Shown here: positions 32,753 to 41,426 of the stretch, one piece after another
Layout: each line of letters begins with the position of its first letter
Position numbering within the stretch: the stretch's first letter is position 1
Assembly: GCF_001741865.1 (NCBI RefSeq)
Contig: NZ_CP017147.1
Coordinates: forward strand, 3,711,001-3,775,000
Source: Bosea vaviloviae
GTDB taxonomy: Bacteria; Pseudomonadota; Alphaproteobacteria; Rhizobiales; Beijerinckiaceae
Length of the DNA: 64,000 nt
Direction: 5' to 3'
The notes under the pieces: model-generated
What the model was told of the DNA's origin: nothing
Seen by the model: only the letters and a program-made list of their open reading frames with translations
Database searches by the model: none
Made by a program: the position numbers and the translations under genes

Positions 32753-33751
32753 ATGTCCGAAGATCTCCGTATTTCCCCGAACCAGATCATCGAGCGCTAT
32801 CTCTCGATGGAGCTGGTCCGCGTCACCGAGCGCGCCGCCGTCTCGGCCGCGCGCCTGCGCGGTCACGGCAACGAGAAGGCGGCGGACCAGGCGGCGGTCG
32901 ACGCCATGCGCCGCGAGCTCAACCGCCTGCCGATCGACGGTGAGATCGTCATCGGCGAGGGCGAGCGCGACGAGGCGCCGATGCTCTTCATCGGCGAGAA
33001 GGTCGGCACCAGGCAGGGCCCCAAGGTCCACATCGCCGTCGATCCGCTCGAGGGCACGACGCTCTGCGCCAAGGACATGCCCGATTCCATCGCCGTGATG
33101 GCGATGGCCGAGGCCGGCAAGCTGCTCAACGCGCCTGACGTCTACATGGACAAGATCGCGATCGGCCCGGGCTATGCCCGCGGCGTGGTCGATCTCGACG
33201 CTTCCGCGACCGACAACATCTATGCGCTGGCCAAGGCCAAGGGCGTCAAGCCGAGCGAGATCTCGACCCTGATCATGGACCGCCCGCGCCATGCCAAGCT
33301 GATCGAGGAGGTTCGCAAGACCGGCTGCTCGATCCGCCTGATCACCGATGGCGACGTCGCCGGCGTGATCTACTGCACCGAGCCGGAGAAGACCGGTATC
33401 GACCTCTATCTCGGCATCGGTGGCGCGCCCGAGGGCGTGCTGGCGGCAGCCGCGCTGCGCTGCGTCGGCGGCCAGATGCAGGGCCGCCTCATCCTCGACA
33501 CCGAGGAGAAGCGCGCCCGTGCCCTCACCATGGGCATCACCGATCCGAACCGGAAATACAGCATGGAGGAGATGGCCTCGGGCGATACCATCGTTTGCGC
33601 CACCGGCGTCACCAATGGCGGCATGCTGAAGGGCGTCAGGTTCGGCAAGGACGTCATCGAGACCGAGACGATCGTCTATCGCTCGATCACCGGCACCGTG
33701 CGCCGGATCTATGGCGAGCACCGTCAGTTCGAGAAATTCAAGCTGGATTGA
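32753..33751 (+). CDS. glpX: class II fructose-1,6-bisphosphatase
   Basis: Gluconeogenic phosphatase of 332 residues. The lithium-sensitive phosphatase motif VHIAVDPLEGTTLCAKDMPD supplies the metal ligands, with GEGERDEAPMLFIGEK upstream. LITDGDVAGVIYC, IDLYLGIGGAPEGVLAAAAL and the C-terminal TGVTNGGMLKGVRF complete the GlpX pattern. An AAGGGAG site lies directly upstream of the ATG. In related alphaproteobacteria glpX follows homoserine dehydrogenase, as here, so a conserved pairing is likely. Confidence 0.94.
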   Translation: MSEDLRISPNQIIERYLSMELVRVTERAAVSAARLRGHGNEKAADQAAVDAMRRELNRLPIDGEIVIGEGERDEAPMLFIGEKVGTRQGPKVHIAVDPLEGTTLCAKDMPDSIAVMAMAEAGKLLNAPDVYMDKIAIGPGYARGVVDLDASATDNIYALAKAKGVKPSEISTLIMDRPRHAKLIEEVRKTGCSIRLITDGDVAGVIYCTEPEKTGIDLYLGIGGAPEGVLAAAALRCVGGQMQGRLILDTEEKRARALTMGITDPNRKYSMEEMASGDTIVCATGVTNGGMLKGVRFGKDVIETETIVYRSITGTVRRIYGEHRQFEKFKLD

Positions 33752-33781
33752 GCCTGAGGGGCGAGAGCCTCGTCGGACCCT

Positions 33782-33990
33782 CCAGAGCGTTTTCGAGCGA
33801 AGTGGATACCGGTTCGCGTGAAGAAAACGCGTTAAGACAAAGAGCTGGAGCAATTGAACGATCCAATCGGATCGGAAATTGCTCCAGAGCGTTTTCGAGC
33901 GAAGTGGATACCGGTTCGCGTGAAGAAAACGCGTTAAAACAAAGGGATAGAGCAGTTTGACGATCTAACTAGATCGTCAAATTGCTGTGG
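33782..33990. repeat. two tandem copies of the ~100-bp palindromic repeat
   Basis: Copy 1 (33782-33885) and copy 2 (about 33884-33988) share GAGCGTTTTCGAGCGAAGTG, GATACCGGTTCGCGTGAAGA and AAACGCGTTAA almost exactly. They differ in the terminal palindromes (TTGAACGATCCAATCGGATC in copy 1, TTGACGATCTAACTAGATCG in copy 2). This is the only tandem pair in the window. Copy 2 ends just before the ribosome-binding site of the CoA-transferase gene. Confidence 0.8.
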
Positions 33991-33996
33991 AGAGCC

Positions 33997-35190
33997 ATGC
34001 CGCGCCCGACGCCGTCTTCCGCGCTCAACCGCCTCCGCGTGCTCGATCTCTCGCGCGTCCGGGCGGGGCCGACCTGCGTACGGGTCTTCGCGGATTTCGG
34101 CGCCGATGTGATCAAGGTCGAGAGCCCGCCGGGCTTCGACCCCAATGAGAACATGAGCGGGCCGCGGCATGGCTATGACATGCAGAACCTGCATCGCAAC
34201 AAGCGCTCGCTGACCCTCAATCTGAAGACGGAAGGCGGCGCGGCGGTCCTGCGCAAGCTGATCGAGAGCGCCGACCTCCTGGTCGAGAACTTCCGGCCCG
34301 ATGTGAAGGAGCGGCTCGGCCTCGATTTCGAGGCGCTGCACGCCCTCAATCCGCGCCTGATCCTGGTCTCGATCTCGGGCTTCGGCCAGAGCGGGCCGTA
34401 CCGGACGCGCGCGGGCTTCGACCAGATCGCCCAGGGCATGGGCGGGATGATGTCGGTGACGGGTCTGCCCGGCCAGGGCCCGGTGCGCGCCGGCATCGCG
34501 GTCGCCGATTCCGCCGCCGGGCTTTATGGCGCGATCGGCGCGCTGGTGGCGCTGCAGGAGCGCGCGGTCTCCGGCAAGGGCCAATGGGTCCAGACTTCGC
34601 TGCTCGAAGCCCAGATCGCGATGATGGATTTCCAGGCGGCGCGCTTCCTGGTCGAGGGCCAGGTGCCGCCGCAGGCCGGCAACGACCATCCCTATTCGAC
34701 GCCGATGGGCGTCTATGCGACGCGCGACGGCCACATCAATATCGGCGTCGGTGCTGAAGGGCATTGGCGCTCCTTCTGCGGTGCGATCGACCGCCCCGAC
34801 CTCGCTGCCGATCCGCGCTACGACAATATGGAGAAGCGGTTCAAAGCGCGGCCCGAATTGCGCGTGCTGATCGAGGCTATCCTGACCACGCAGGACAGCA
34901 CCCATTGGCTGGCAGCCTTCGAGGCGGCGGCCGTGCCGGCCGGGCCGATCTATGCGGTCGATGCGATGTTCGACGATCCCCAGGTCCAGCATCTCGCCAT
35001 TGCGCAGCCGGTCTCGCATCCGGTGCTCGGCGATATCCGCGTCATCGGCGAGCCCGTCGGCTTGTCGCGCACGCCGGCTTCCGTGGCGACGGCGACGCCA
35101 GAGGCCGGCGAGCACAATGCCGAGATCCTGGGCGAGCTCGGCTATGACGAGGCGGCGATCACGCGTTTGAGGGATAGCGGCGCGATCTGA
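33997..35190 (+). CDS. CaiB/BaiF family (class III) CoA-transferase
   Basis: Cytosolic enzyme of 397 residues that moves CoA between carboxylic acids. It has LRVLDLSRVRAGPTCVRVFA, ADVIKVESPPG, LNLKTEGGAAVLRKLIESAD, LVENFRPDVKERLGLDFEAL, and GFDQIAQGMGGMMSVTGLPG. The likely catalytic Asp171 is in GIAVADSAAGLYG, matching the Asp of formyl-CoA transferase. HPYSTPMGVYATRDGHINIG follows. The ATG at 33997 has GGAG six bases upstream; a TTG at 33982 lies in the repeat. The crotonase gene starts 16 bases downstream, so the two form an operon for an unknown acid. Confidence 0.9.
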   Translation: MPRPTPSSALNRLRVLDLSRVRAGPTCVRVFADFGADVIKVESPPGFDPNENMSGPRHGYDMQNLHRNKRSLTLNLKTEGGAAVLRKLIESADLLVENFRPDVKERLGLDFEALHALNPRLILVSISGFGQSGPYRTRAGFDQIAQGMGGMMSVTGLPGQGPVRAGIAVADSAAGLYGAIGALVALQERAVSGKGQWVQTSLLEAQIAMMDFQAARFLVEGQVPPQAGNDHPYSTPMGVYATRDGHINIGVGAEGHWRSFCGAIDRPDLAADPRYDNMEKRFKARPELRVLIEAILTTQDSTHWLAAFEAAAVPAGPIYAVDAMFDDPQVQHLAIAQPVSHPVLGDIRVIGEPVGLSRTPASVATATPEAGEHNAEILGELGYDEAAITRLRDSGAI

Positions 35191-35206
35191 AAGGAGCCTT
35201 GAGAGC

Positions 35207-35986
35207 ATGGACGACGAGATTCTCTACACCGTTGCGGACGGCATCGGCACGATCACGCTCAACCGCCCCCAGGCCCGCAACGCGCTGACCTTCGCGATGT
35301 ATGAGCGGCTTGCCGAGATCTGTGGCGATCTTCCCGGCCATGGCGACCCGAAAGTGCTCGTCTTCACCGGCGCGGGCGAGAAGGCTTTTGCCGCCGGAAC
35401 CGACATCACGCAGTTCCGCGCCTTCAATACGCCAGACGATGCGCTGGCCTATGAGAGCCGGATCGACCGCATCATCACGGCGATCGAAAGCTGCCCCATC
35501 CCGACCATCGCTGCGATCTCGGGCGCGGTCACGGGTGGCGGCGCCAGCATCGCCTGCGCCTGCGACATCCGGATCGCGACGCAATCGGCCCGCTTCGGCT
35601 TTCCGGTGGCGCGCACGCTCGGCAATTGCCTGTCGATGAGCAACTACGCCAGGCTCGCGACGCTGCTCGGCCCGGCTCGCGTCAAGGACATCGTCTTCAC
35701 CGCGCGCTTGATCGAGGCCGAGGAGGGGCAGCGCATCGGGCTCTATAATGAGCTCGTCACTGATCATGCGGCGCTCCTCCTCCGGATGCGCGAACTGGCG
35801 ACCACGATCGCCGGCCATGCGCCCTTGACGATGCGCGCGACCAAGGAAGCGCTGCGCCGCATCGCCAAGGCCAATGGCCACCCTCAAGGCGATGACCTCG
35901 TCCTGATGTGCTATATGAGCGCCGATTTCCGCGAGGGCATGGAAGCCTTTCTGGGCAAGCGCGCGCCGCATTGGCAGGGCAAGTGA
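35207..35986 (+). CDS. enoyl-CoA hydratase/isomerase family protein lacking both catalytic Glu
   Basis: Crotonase-fold protein of 259 residues: GIGTITLNRPQARNALTFAM, VFTGAGEKAFAAGTDITQFR (first oxyanion strand) and AAISGAVTGGGASIACACDI (second). At the two positions where hydratases carry the acid/base glutamates, this protein has GGGASIA instead of GGGCELA, and FGFPVART instead of FGxPE. It is therefore unlikely to be an ordinary hydratase. An isomerase, hydrolase or racemase-like role is possible. It is coupled to the CoA-transferase gene, so a CoA thioester made by that enzyme is the probable substrate. Confidence 0.85.
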   Translation: MDDEILYTVADGIGTITLNRPQARNALTFAMYERLAEICGDLPGHGDPKVLVFTGAGEKAFAAGTDITQFRAFNTPDDALAYESRIDRIITAIESCPIPTIAAISGAVTGGGASIACACDIRIATQSARFGFPVARTLGNCLSMSNYARLATLLGPARVKDIVFTARLIEAEEGQRIGLYNELVTDHAALLLRMRELATTIAGHAPLTMRATKEALRRIAKANGHPQGDDLVLMCYMSADFREGMEAFLGKRAPHWQGK

Positions 35987-36022
35987 GCCGGACGAAACGG
36001 CGGCCAGGGACGCCTGTTTGGG

Positions 36023-36196
36023 CTCGGAACCACGGCGTCATTCCGGGGCAACGCGAAGCGTAGAGCCCGGAACCCAGAACCGACGGAGCGGGGAGGCAGG
36101 CTCCGTCATCGGCAGCGCTCATGTCGTCGCCACCTGCGGTTCTGGGTTCCGGGCTCGATCCTTCGGATCGCCCCGGAATGACGGCGTGGTTCCGAG
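36023..36196. repeat. large inverted repeat between convergent genes
   Basis: Perfect outer arms (about 27 bp, starting CTCGGAACCACGG at 36023 and ending at 36196) and perfect 20-bp inner arms (36063-36082 with 36137-36156) surround about 54 bases of unique sequence. It fills the gap between the convergent crotonase and FAD dehydrogenase genes and can form a long cruciform or act as a bidirectional terminator. Confidence 0.8.
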
Positions 36197-36211
36197 TCTA
36201 AACGGCGTGCT

Positions 36212-37867
36212 CTATCCCACCGCCTGCGCCGCGGCGCGCCCGGCGGTTCGGCCGGAGAACAGGCAGCCGCCGAGGAAGGTGCCTTCGAGGGCGCGATAGC
36301 CATGCAGGCCGCCGCCGCCGAAGCCGGCGGCTTCTCCGGCCGCGTAGAGCCCGGGCACCGGCTCGCCCGTCCCATCCAGCACGCGCGCGGACAAATCCGT
36401 CATCAGGCCACCCAGCGATTTGCGGGTCAGGATGTTGAGCCTGACGGCGATCAGCGGGCCATGCGCCGGATCGAGGACGCGATGCGGTTTTGCGGTCCGG
36501 ATCAGGCGGTCGCCGAGATAGGCGCGGGCGCCGCGCAGCGCCGTGACCTGCAGATCCTTGCCGAAGGGGTTGTCGAGCGTGCGGTCGCGCGCCTCGATCT
36601 CGGCCCTGAGCCTGATCTCATCGATCAGCGCCTCGCCGGCAAGCGCGTTCATGCGCGCGACCAGCCGGGAGAAATCGTTCTCGACGATGAAATCCTCGCC
36701 CTTGTCCATGAAGGCCTGGACGGGGGCCGGCACGCCGCCGCCCGCCCGTCCCAGCACCTGGAGCCAGCTCTTAGCCGTGAGGTCGGGATTCTGCTCGGAA
36801 CCGGAGAGCGCGAACTCCTTGGCGATGATGCTGCGGTTCAGCACGAACCAGGAATAGTCGTAGCCCGTCGTCATGATGTGCTCGAGCGTGCCGAGCGTGT
36901 CGAAACCGGGAAACAGCGGTACTGGCAGGCGGTTGCCGCGCGCATCGAACCAGAGCGAGGAGGGGCCGGGCAGGATGCGGATGCCGTGTCGCGGCCAGAA
37001 CGGCGCCCAATTGGCGATGCCCTCGACATAGTGCCACATCCGGTCGCCATTGATCAGCCGGCCGCCCGCCGCCTCCGCGATCGCCAGCATCGCGCCGTCG
37101 ACATGGTCCGGCACGCCTGAGAGCAGGCGCTGTGGCGGTGCGCCCAAGCGCTGCGGCCAGCTCGCCCGGACGAGATCGTGATTGCCGCCGATACCGCCAG
37201 AGGTGACGATCACGGCCTGCGCCTTGAGCGCGAAAGCCCCGACCGCGTCGCGCGAACTCTTCGCTCCGCGCTCGACCGGGCTCGCCTCCAGAATCTCGCC
37301 CTCGACGCCATCGACCGCGCCGGCGCTGCGGGACAGCGCGGTGACGCGGTGGCGAAAGCGCAATTCGATCAAGCCCCGGGCCTGCGCCTCCTTCAATCGG
37401 CGCAGGAACGGCTCCAGCACGCCGGGCCCCGTACCCCAGGTGACATGGAAGCGCGGTACCGAATTGCCATGGCCGCTGGCGAGATAGCCGCCGCGCTCGG
37501 CCCAGCCGACGACCGGGAACCAGCGCATGCCCATCTTGTGCAGCCAGGCGCGCTTCTCCCCAGTGGCGAAGTCGAGATAGGCCTGTGCCCAGCGCTGCGG
37601 CCAGTCGTCCTCTGTGCGGTCGAACCCGGCCGAGCCGAACCAGTCTTGTGCCGCGAGTTCGCGCGAATCGCGGATGCGCAGGCGGCGCTGCTCGGGCGTG
37701 TCGACCATGAACAATCCGCCGAGCGACCAGAAGGCCTGCCCGCCGAGCGATTGCTCGGGCTCCTGATCGAGCAGGATGACCTTTCGGCCGGCGTCGGCGA
37801 GCTCCGTTGCGGCCACGAGCCCGGCGAGGCCGGCTCCGATGATGATGACGTCCGCGTCTTGTCCCAT
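36212..37867 (-). CDS. FAD-binding dehydrogenase (KstD/fumarate reductase flavoprotein type)
   Basis: Flavoprotein of 551 residues in the FAD_binding_2 family (COG3573). The dinucleotide motif ADVIIIGAGLAGLVAATELA opens the protein, then VILLDQEPEQSLGGQAFWSL with the FAD ribose contacts. The middle has RFHVTWGTGPGVLEPFLRRL and VIVTSGGIGGNHDLVRASWP. The C-terminus has GGLMTDLSARVLDGTGEPVP and GLYAAGEAAGFGGGGLHGYR, the closing FAD-binding block. It is thought to oxidise a ketosteroid-like or other cyclic substrate, but the substrate is unknown. It is monocistronic and divergent from recJ by 135 bases. Confidence 0.86.
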   Translation of the reverse strand: MGQDADVIIIGAGLAGLVAATELADAGRKVILLDQEPEQSLGGQAFWSLGGLFMVDTPEQRRLRIRDSRELAAQDWFGSAGFDRTEDDWPQRWAQAYLDFATGEKRAWLHKMGMRWFPVVGWAERGGYLASGHGNSVPRFHVTWGTGPGVLEPFLRRLKEAQARGLIELRFRHRVTALSRSAGAVDGVEGEILEASPVERGAKSSRDAVGAFALKAQAVIVTSGGIGGNHDLVRASWPQRLGAPPQRLLSGVPDHVDGAMLAIAEAAGGRLINGDRMWHYVEGIANWAPFWPRHGIRILPGPSSLWFDARGNRLPVPLFPGFDTLGTLEHIMTTGYDYSWFVLNRSIIAKEFALSGSEQNPDLTAKSWLQVLGRAGGGVPAPVQAFMDKGEDFIVENDFSRLVARMNALAGEALIDEIRLRAEIEARDRTLDNPFGKDLQVTALRGARAYLGDRLIRTAKPHRVLDPAHGPLIAVRLNILTRKSLGGLMTDLSARVLDGTGEPVPGLYAAGEAAGFGGGGLHGYRALEGTFLGGCLFSGRTAGRAAAQAVG

Positions 37868-38002
37868 GCGTCCTGCCCCGCGCCCGCTGCCCTTTCCCGG
37901 CTGCTTGCCGCGCAGTATGGCGATCCCCCAAAGCTCGGCAAGGCAGGCAGCGGTTCATGTAGCGGTTGACGAACGCGCCTGCCTGCGCGACGCCCTTAGG
38001 CC

Positions 38003-39808
38003 ATGAGTCTCATTCCCCAGCGCCTTTTCCTCGGCGTGTCCCACTCCGTGCTCGGCCGGCCCTGGCGCGACAGGCTGGACGCCGCGGGGCTCGGCCGCGC
38101 CGAGGCCCTGGCGCAGCTCGAAGGCATTCCCGATACCTTGTCGCGCCTGCTCGCCGGGCGCGGTGTTGAGCCCAGCGAGGCCTTGCGCTTCCTCGAGCCC
38201 CGCCTGCGCGACCTCCTGCCCGATCCCGCGACATTGACCGATATGGAAGCCGCCGCCGCCCGCCTCGCCGAGGCGGCGCAGCGGCGCGAGAAGGTCGCGA
38301 TCTTCGGCGATTACGATGTCGACGGCGCCTGCTCGGCGGCCCTGCTTGCGGGCTTCCTGCGACAGGCCGGCGCGCAGCCGCGCATCCATATCCCCGATCG
38401 CTTGATCGAGGGCTATGGCCCCAACAGCGACGCCATCCGCACACTGGCAGGCGAAGGCGCGACGCTGCTGGTCACGGTCGATTGCGGCACGACCAGCCAT
38501 GAGCCGCTGGCCGAGGCGCAAAGACTCGGGCTGGATGTCGTTGTCCTCGACCACCATCAGGCGCCCGAGCTGCTTCCGCCCGTCGCCGCGCTGGTCAATC
38601 CCAACCGGCAGGACGATCTCTCCGGGCTCGGTCATCTCTGCGCGGCAGGCGTCGTCTTCCTGACGCTCGTCGCCCTCAGCCGGACGCTGCGGCGGCAAGG
38701 CTTCTGGACGGGGCGGGCGGAGGGCGAGCCCGATCTGCTGGCGGCGCTCGATCTCGTGGCTCTGGCGACGGTGGCCGATGTCGTGCCGCTCAAGGGCCTG
38801 AACCGCGCCTTCGTGCGCCAGGGCATCGCCATATTGCGGGGGCGGACGCGGCCGGGACTGGCTGCGCTGATGGATGTCGCGGGTCTCGATGGCCCGGTGC
38901 AGCCCTGGCATCTCGGCTTTCTGCTCGGCCCGCGCATCAATGCCGGCGGGCGCATCGGCGATGCGGCGCTGGGGGCGAGGCTCCTGCTGACCGAAGACGA
39001 GATCGAGGCGCGCAGCATCGCCACCGAACTCAACCGGCTGAACCAGGAACGTCAGGAGATCGAGCGCCAGGCGGTTCTGGAAGCCACCGCGCAGGCCGAT
39101 CATGCGCTGATGAGCCTGCCCGACCAGCCCGTGCTGATGGCGGCGTCCGGCGATTGGCATCCCGGCATCGTCGGCCTCGTCGCGGCGCGGCTGAAGGAGC
39201 GCTTCCGGCGTCCCGCTTTCGCGCTCGCTTTGAACGGGCAGGGCGGCGCGACGGGGTCGGGCCGTTCGGTCGCCGGCGTCGATCTGGGCCGGGCCGTGCG
39301 CGAGGCGGTCGAGGCCGGGCTCGCGGTCAAGGGCGGCGGCCATGCGATGGCAGCCGGCGTAACGCTGGCTGCCGGGCAGGCTCCTGCGTTCCAGGCTTTC
39401 CTGGCCGAGCGGCTGGCCGCGCAAGTCGCGGCGGCTGATGAGGCCGAGGCGCTGCTGATCGATGCGGCGTTGAGCGCGGGCGGCGCCAATCCACGCCTGC
39501 TCGCCGAGATCGACAAGGCGGGGCCCTTTGGCGCGGGCAGTCCCGAGCCGGTTTTCGTCTTTCCCGCGCATCGCCTGGTCGAGGCGGTCGAGATCGGCAG
39601 CGGCGGCCATGTCCGCATCAAGCTCAAGAGCGGCGATGGCGCGACCGTGGGCGGCATCGCCTTCCGTGTGGCGCAGGAGCCACTGGGACGCGCCTTGCTG
39701 GCGGCGCGCGGCGAGAGCGTCCATCTCGCCGCGACGCTGACGCTGAATCGCTGGGGCGGCCGCGAGAGCGCCGAGCTACGTGTCCTCGACATGGCGCGTC
39801 CGGGCTGA
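38003..39808 (+). CDS. recJ: single-stranded-DNA-specific exonuclease RecJ
   Basis: 5'-3' exonuclease used in recombination and mismatch repair, 601 residues. The DHH phosphoesterase motifs are complete: VAIFGDYDVDGACSAALLAG (motif I), VTVDCGTTSHEP (II), VVVLDHHQAPELLPPVAALV (III, DHH), and GLGHLCAAGVVFLTL (IV). The DHHA1 domain shows SGDWHPGIVGLVAARLKERF and VKGGGHAMAAGVTLA, and a C-terminal OB-like domain follows. Downstream, 39809-40038 shows no gene before tRNA-Glu. Confidence 0.95.
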   Translation: MSLIPQRLFLGVSHSVLGRPWRDRLDAAGLGRAEALAQLEGIPDTLSRLLAGRGVEPSEALRFLEPRLRDLLPDPATLTDMEAAAARLAEAAQRREKVAIFGDYDVDGACSAALLAGFLRQAGAQPRIHIPDRLIEGYGPNSDAIRTLAGEGATLLVTVDCGTTSHEPLAEAQRLGLDVVVLDHHQAPELLPPVAALVNPNRQDDLSGLGHLCAAGVVFLTLVALSRTLRRQGFWTGRAEGEPDLLAALDLVALATVADVVPLKGLNRAFVRQGIAILRGRTRPGLAALMDVAGLDGPVQPWHLGFLLGPRINAGGRIGDAALGARLLLTEDEIEARSIATELNRLNQERQEIERQAVLEATAQADHALMSLPDQPVLMAASGDWHPGIVGLVAARLKERFRRPAFALALNGQGGATGSGRSVAGVDLGRAVREAVEAGLAVKGGGHAMAAGVTLAAGQAPAFQAFLAERLAAQVAAADEAEALLIDAALSAGGANPRLLAEIDKAGPFGAGSPEPVFVFPAHRLVEAVEIGSGGHVRIKLKSGDGATVGGIAFRVAQEPLGRALLAARGESVHLAATLTLNRWGGRESAELRVLDMARPG

Positions 39809-40038
39809 TCGCGGTGGCTCGAGAGCATTGGCCCCACTGGGAACCGCTTTTGGAAAGGTCGATGCAAGACGAAAACCTCAAAGCATCGGACGAAATACGA
39901 TATTTGGCGGCAGGAACCGGTGGCGGCGAGTCTGTCCGGACTTTCCCCGGATATCGTCAAACTGGAGCTTGCAGAGGGCGCGCCCTGCCACTATACCTCG
40001 CCCCGCTTCTCGACGGGCAGCCGTCGATTCAGAGGCCC

Positions 40039-40113
40039 GCGACCTTCGTCTATCGGTTAGGACACCAGCCTTTCACGCTGGGGAGACGGGTTCGACTCCC
40101 GTAGGTCGCGCCA
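40039..40113 (+). tRNA. tRNA-Glu (anticodon TTC)
   Basis: 75 bases including an encoded CCA. The acceptor stem GCGACCT pairs with AGGTCGC (40103-40109), with discriminator G. The anticodon arm CCAGCCTTTCACGCTGG carries TTC, and the T-arm ACGGGTTCGACTCCCGT is canonical. The sequence after the CCA is gene-poor and AT-richer, as often at tRNA integration sites. Confidence 0.95.
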
Positions 40114-40483
40114 CCCTTTCATGGGTGGTGCAACTGGTTGAAAATAAACGATAATATGATATGGAAAATCGAGGGTGTCCCCCACGATGTCACCCATTTG
40201 TGTCCCCCGTGAATTCTATTCGGACCAGACTCGCGAAGGCCCGATCAGGCACGTCACGTGAGCCGGCAGGTTGTCGGGCACCGCCGGGACCTTCAGGAGG
40301 ACCTATGGTAGCCTGAGGTGGTGAACGGGTCTGTAGCCCTGTGACCCGTAGCGGAAAAGCGCCTGTGAAAGCAGGAAGAGCAGGTGGCTTCTTCAACTTC
40401 CGCAATGAGTGGGAAGCGGCCTTTACGATGTCTGATACACAACGTGGTGGACGGTATGCGATACTCCAGATCGGAGAGGGCGA
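40114..40483. other. gene-free stretch 3' of tRNA-Glu, possible integration scar
   Basis: 370 bases with no recognisable gene and clearly lower GC just after the tRNA. It contains two direct GTGTCCCCC repeats (40175-40183 and 40200-40208) with a variant TGTCACCC between them, similar to arm-type sites near integrase genes. Around 40320-40380 there is some short stem potential (GGTCTGTAGCCCTGTGACCC). I found no second copy of the tRNA 3' end downstream. Confidence 0.4.
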
Positions 40484-41002
40484 ATGCTGCGATACTGTTT
40501 AATCCCAGCCGTTGTCTTTGCCATTGCGTTGGAGAGTCAGCCAGCTCACGCCTGTCGGGTTCCTGCTCAACTTAAGTTTTTCGATATCAACCATGCGGAT
40601 GTGGTTGTGATTGGTCGAATTTCTAACTATAGAATTATCCGTCCTTCGCAGTTACGTAAATTCTTCGAGGACGTTGACAGGCATTTGAGTGATTATGCAC
40701 GTTTCGACGTGGAAGTAGAGGAACTATTGGTCGGAAAATCATCAGGTATTTTATCGGTAATTTGGGATAACTCTAATTTTGTAAAACCTGAAGCGATGGC
40801 CTCGGGACCGTTTCTGATCGCGTTGAGTGACCCGAATTCCAGCATGCCGCCGTTCCGTGGATCAAGCGCTGTCATATCGCCCCGCCAAGGGCCCAGTCTT
40901 CTAACCGTTCTCCAAGCGCCTTGCTCAAGCGCATTTATATTTGAAAGCACGAGCGACAAAGCGCGCGCGGCGTTAAGGGCCTTGGGCGCTCAGCCAAAAT
41001 AG
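40484..41002 (+). CDS. AT-rich secreted orphan protein
   Basis: Protein of 172 residues with a signal peptide (MLRYCLIPAVVFAIALESQP, cleavage after AHA) and a mature part beginning CRVPAQLKFFDINHADVVVI. Two further Cys-containing stretches (one is LQAPCSSAFIF) suggest a disulfide or a periplasmic location. The codon use is far more AT-rich than neighbouring genes, and a good GGAGAGGG site precedes the ATG. I recognise no family. Its position after tRNA-Glu, between gene-free stretches, and its composition point to horizontal transfer. Confidence 0.65.
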   Translation: MLRYCLIPAVVFAIALESQPAHACRVPAQLKFFDINHADVVVIGRISNYRIIRPSQLRKFFEDVDRHLSDYARFDVEVEELLVGKSSGILSVIWDNSNFVKPEAMASGPFLIALSDPNSSMPPFRGSSAVISPRQGPSLLTVLQAPCSSAFIFESTSDKARAALRALGAQPK

Positions 41003-41426
41003 TCGATGTCCGAGAAGGGGCGGGAGCGGTCAAGTTAGCCAAACTTCCTCGCGCTCCATAGCTCCCCCCAACCTACGCCTTGGACACCTTCCGGTTGCTG
41101 TCCTCGTCAAGCTGCGCTTCACCTCGCTGCACTGGCTCTGAACGCTGCAATCGCTCCCCGGCACACGTCACTCGGATACGCTCCGCGGTATGTCCGAAGA
41201 TTCTGCGGATTTCCGGGGCGGAGCCGGATCGCGCCAATAAGCCGACATTGGAAGAGCCCCCCCGAAGCGGACAAGGAGCACGAGAAGGGCATTGGCAGCG
41301 GCAGCTCGTTCCACGCGGATGTAGGAGGATTTCAATGCGGACTGGAGGCCCGCCCAACGGCTGGCCGATGCTAGCGCATTTTCGAGTTGCAGAAGGCAGG
41401 CGCCGAAGGGCGCCTGCCTTCCGAAG
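41003..41426. other. gene-free stretch between the orphan gene and the Pot operon
   Basis: About 420 bases in which no frame has a ribosome-binding site, domain or plausible composition. GC returns to the window's usual level after about 41060. The only clear structure is the hairpin at 41393-41420. Confidence 0.4.
41393..41420 (-). terminator. hairpin ending the Pot operon
   Basis: Perfect 12-bp stem AAGGCAGGCGCC/GGCGCCTGCCTT with a GAAG loop, six bases beyond the minus-strand stop at 41427. Only a weak T-run follows on the minus strand. Confidence 0.6.

Noticed and set aside
40300..40400. Possible group II intron or small structured RNA
   Set aside because: Some short pairing is seen, but no domain V-like GAAA-tetraloop hairpin and no reverse-transcriptase sequence are present.
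40190..40405. Minus-strand frame of 71 codons after tRNA-Glu
   Set aside because: Pro/Arg-rich, with no ribosome-binding site and no integrase motif; treated as part of the gene-free stretch.
41073..41357. Minus-strand frame of 94 codons before the Pot operon hairpin
   Set aside because: Low-complexity Arg/Ser/Cys-rich reading without start signal or family similarity; overlapping frames on both strands are equally open.
40114..41426. Classical genomic island with duplicated tRNA-Glu end
   Set aside because: I looked for a second copy of the tRNA 3' end up to the Pot operon and did not find one, so only a scar is proposed.
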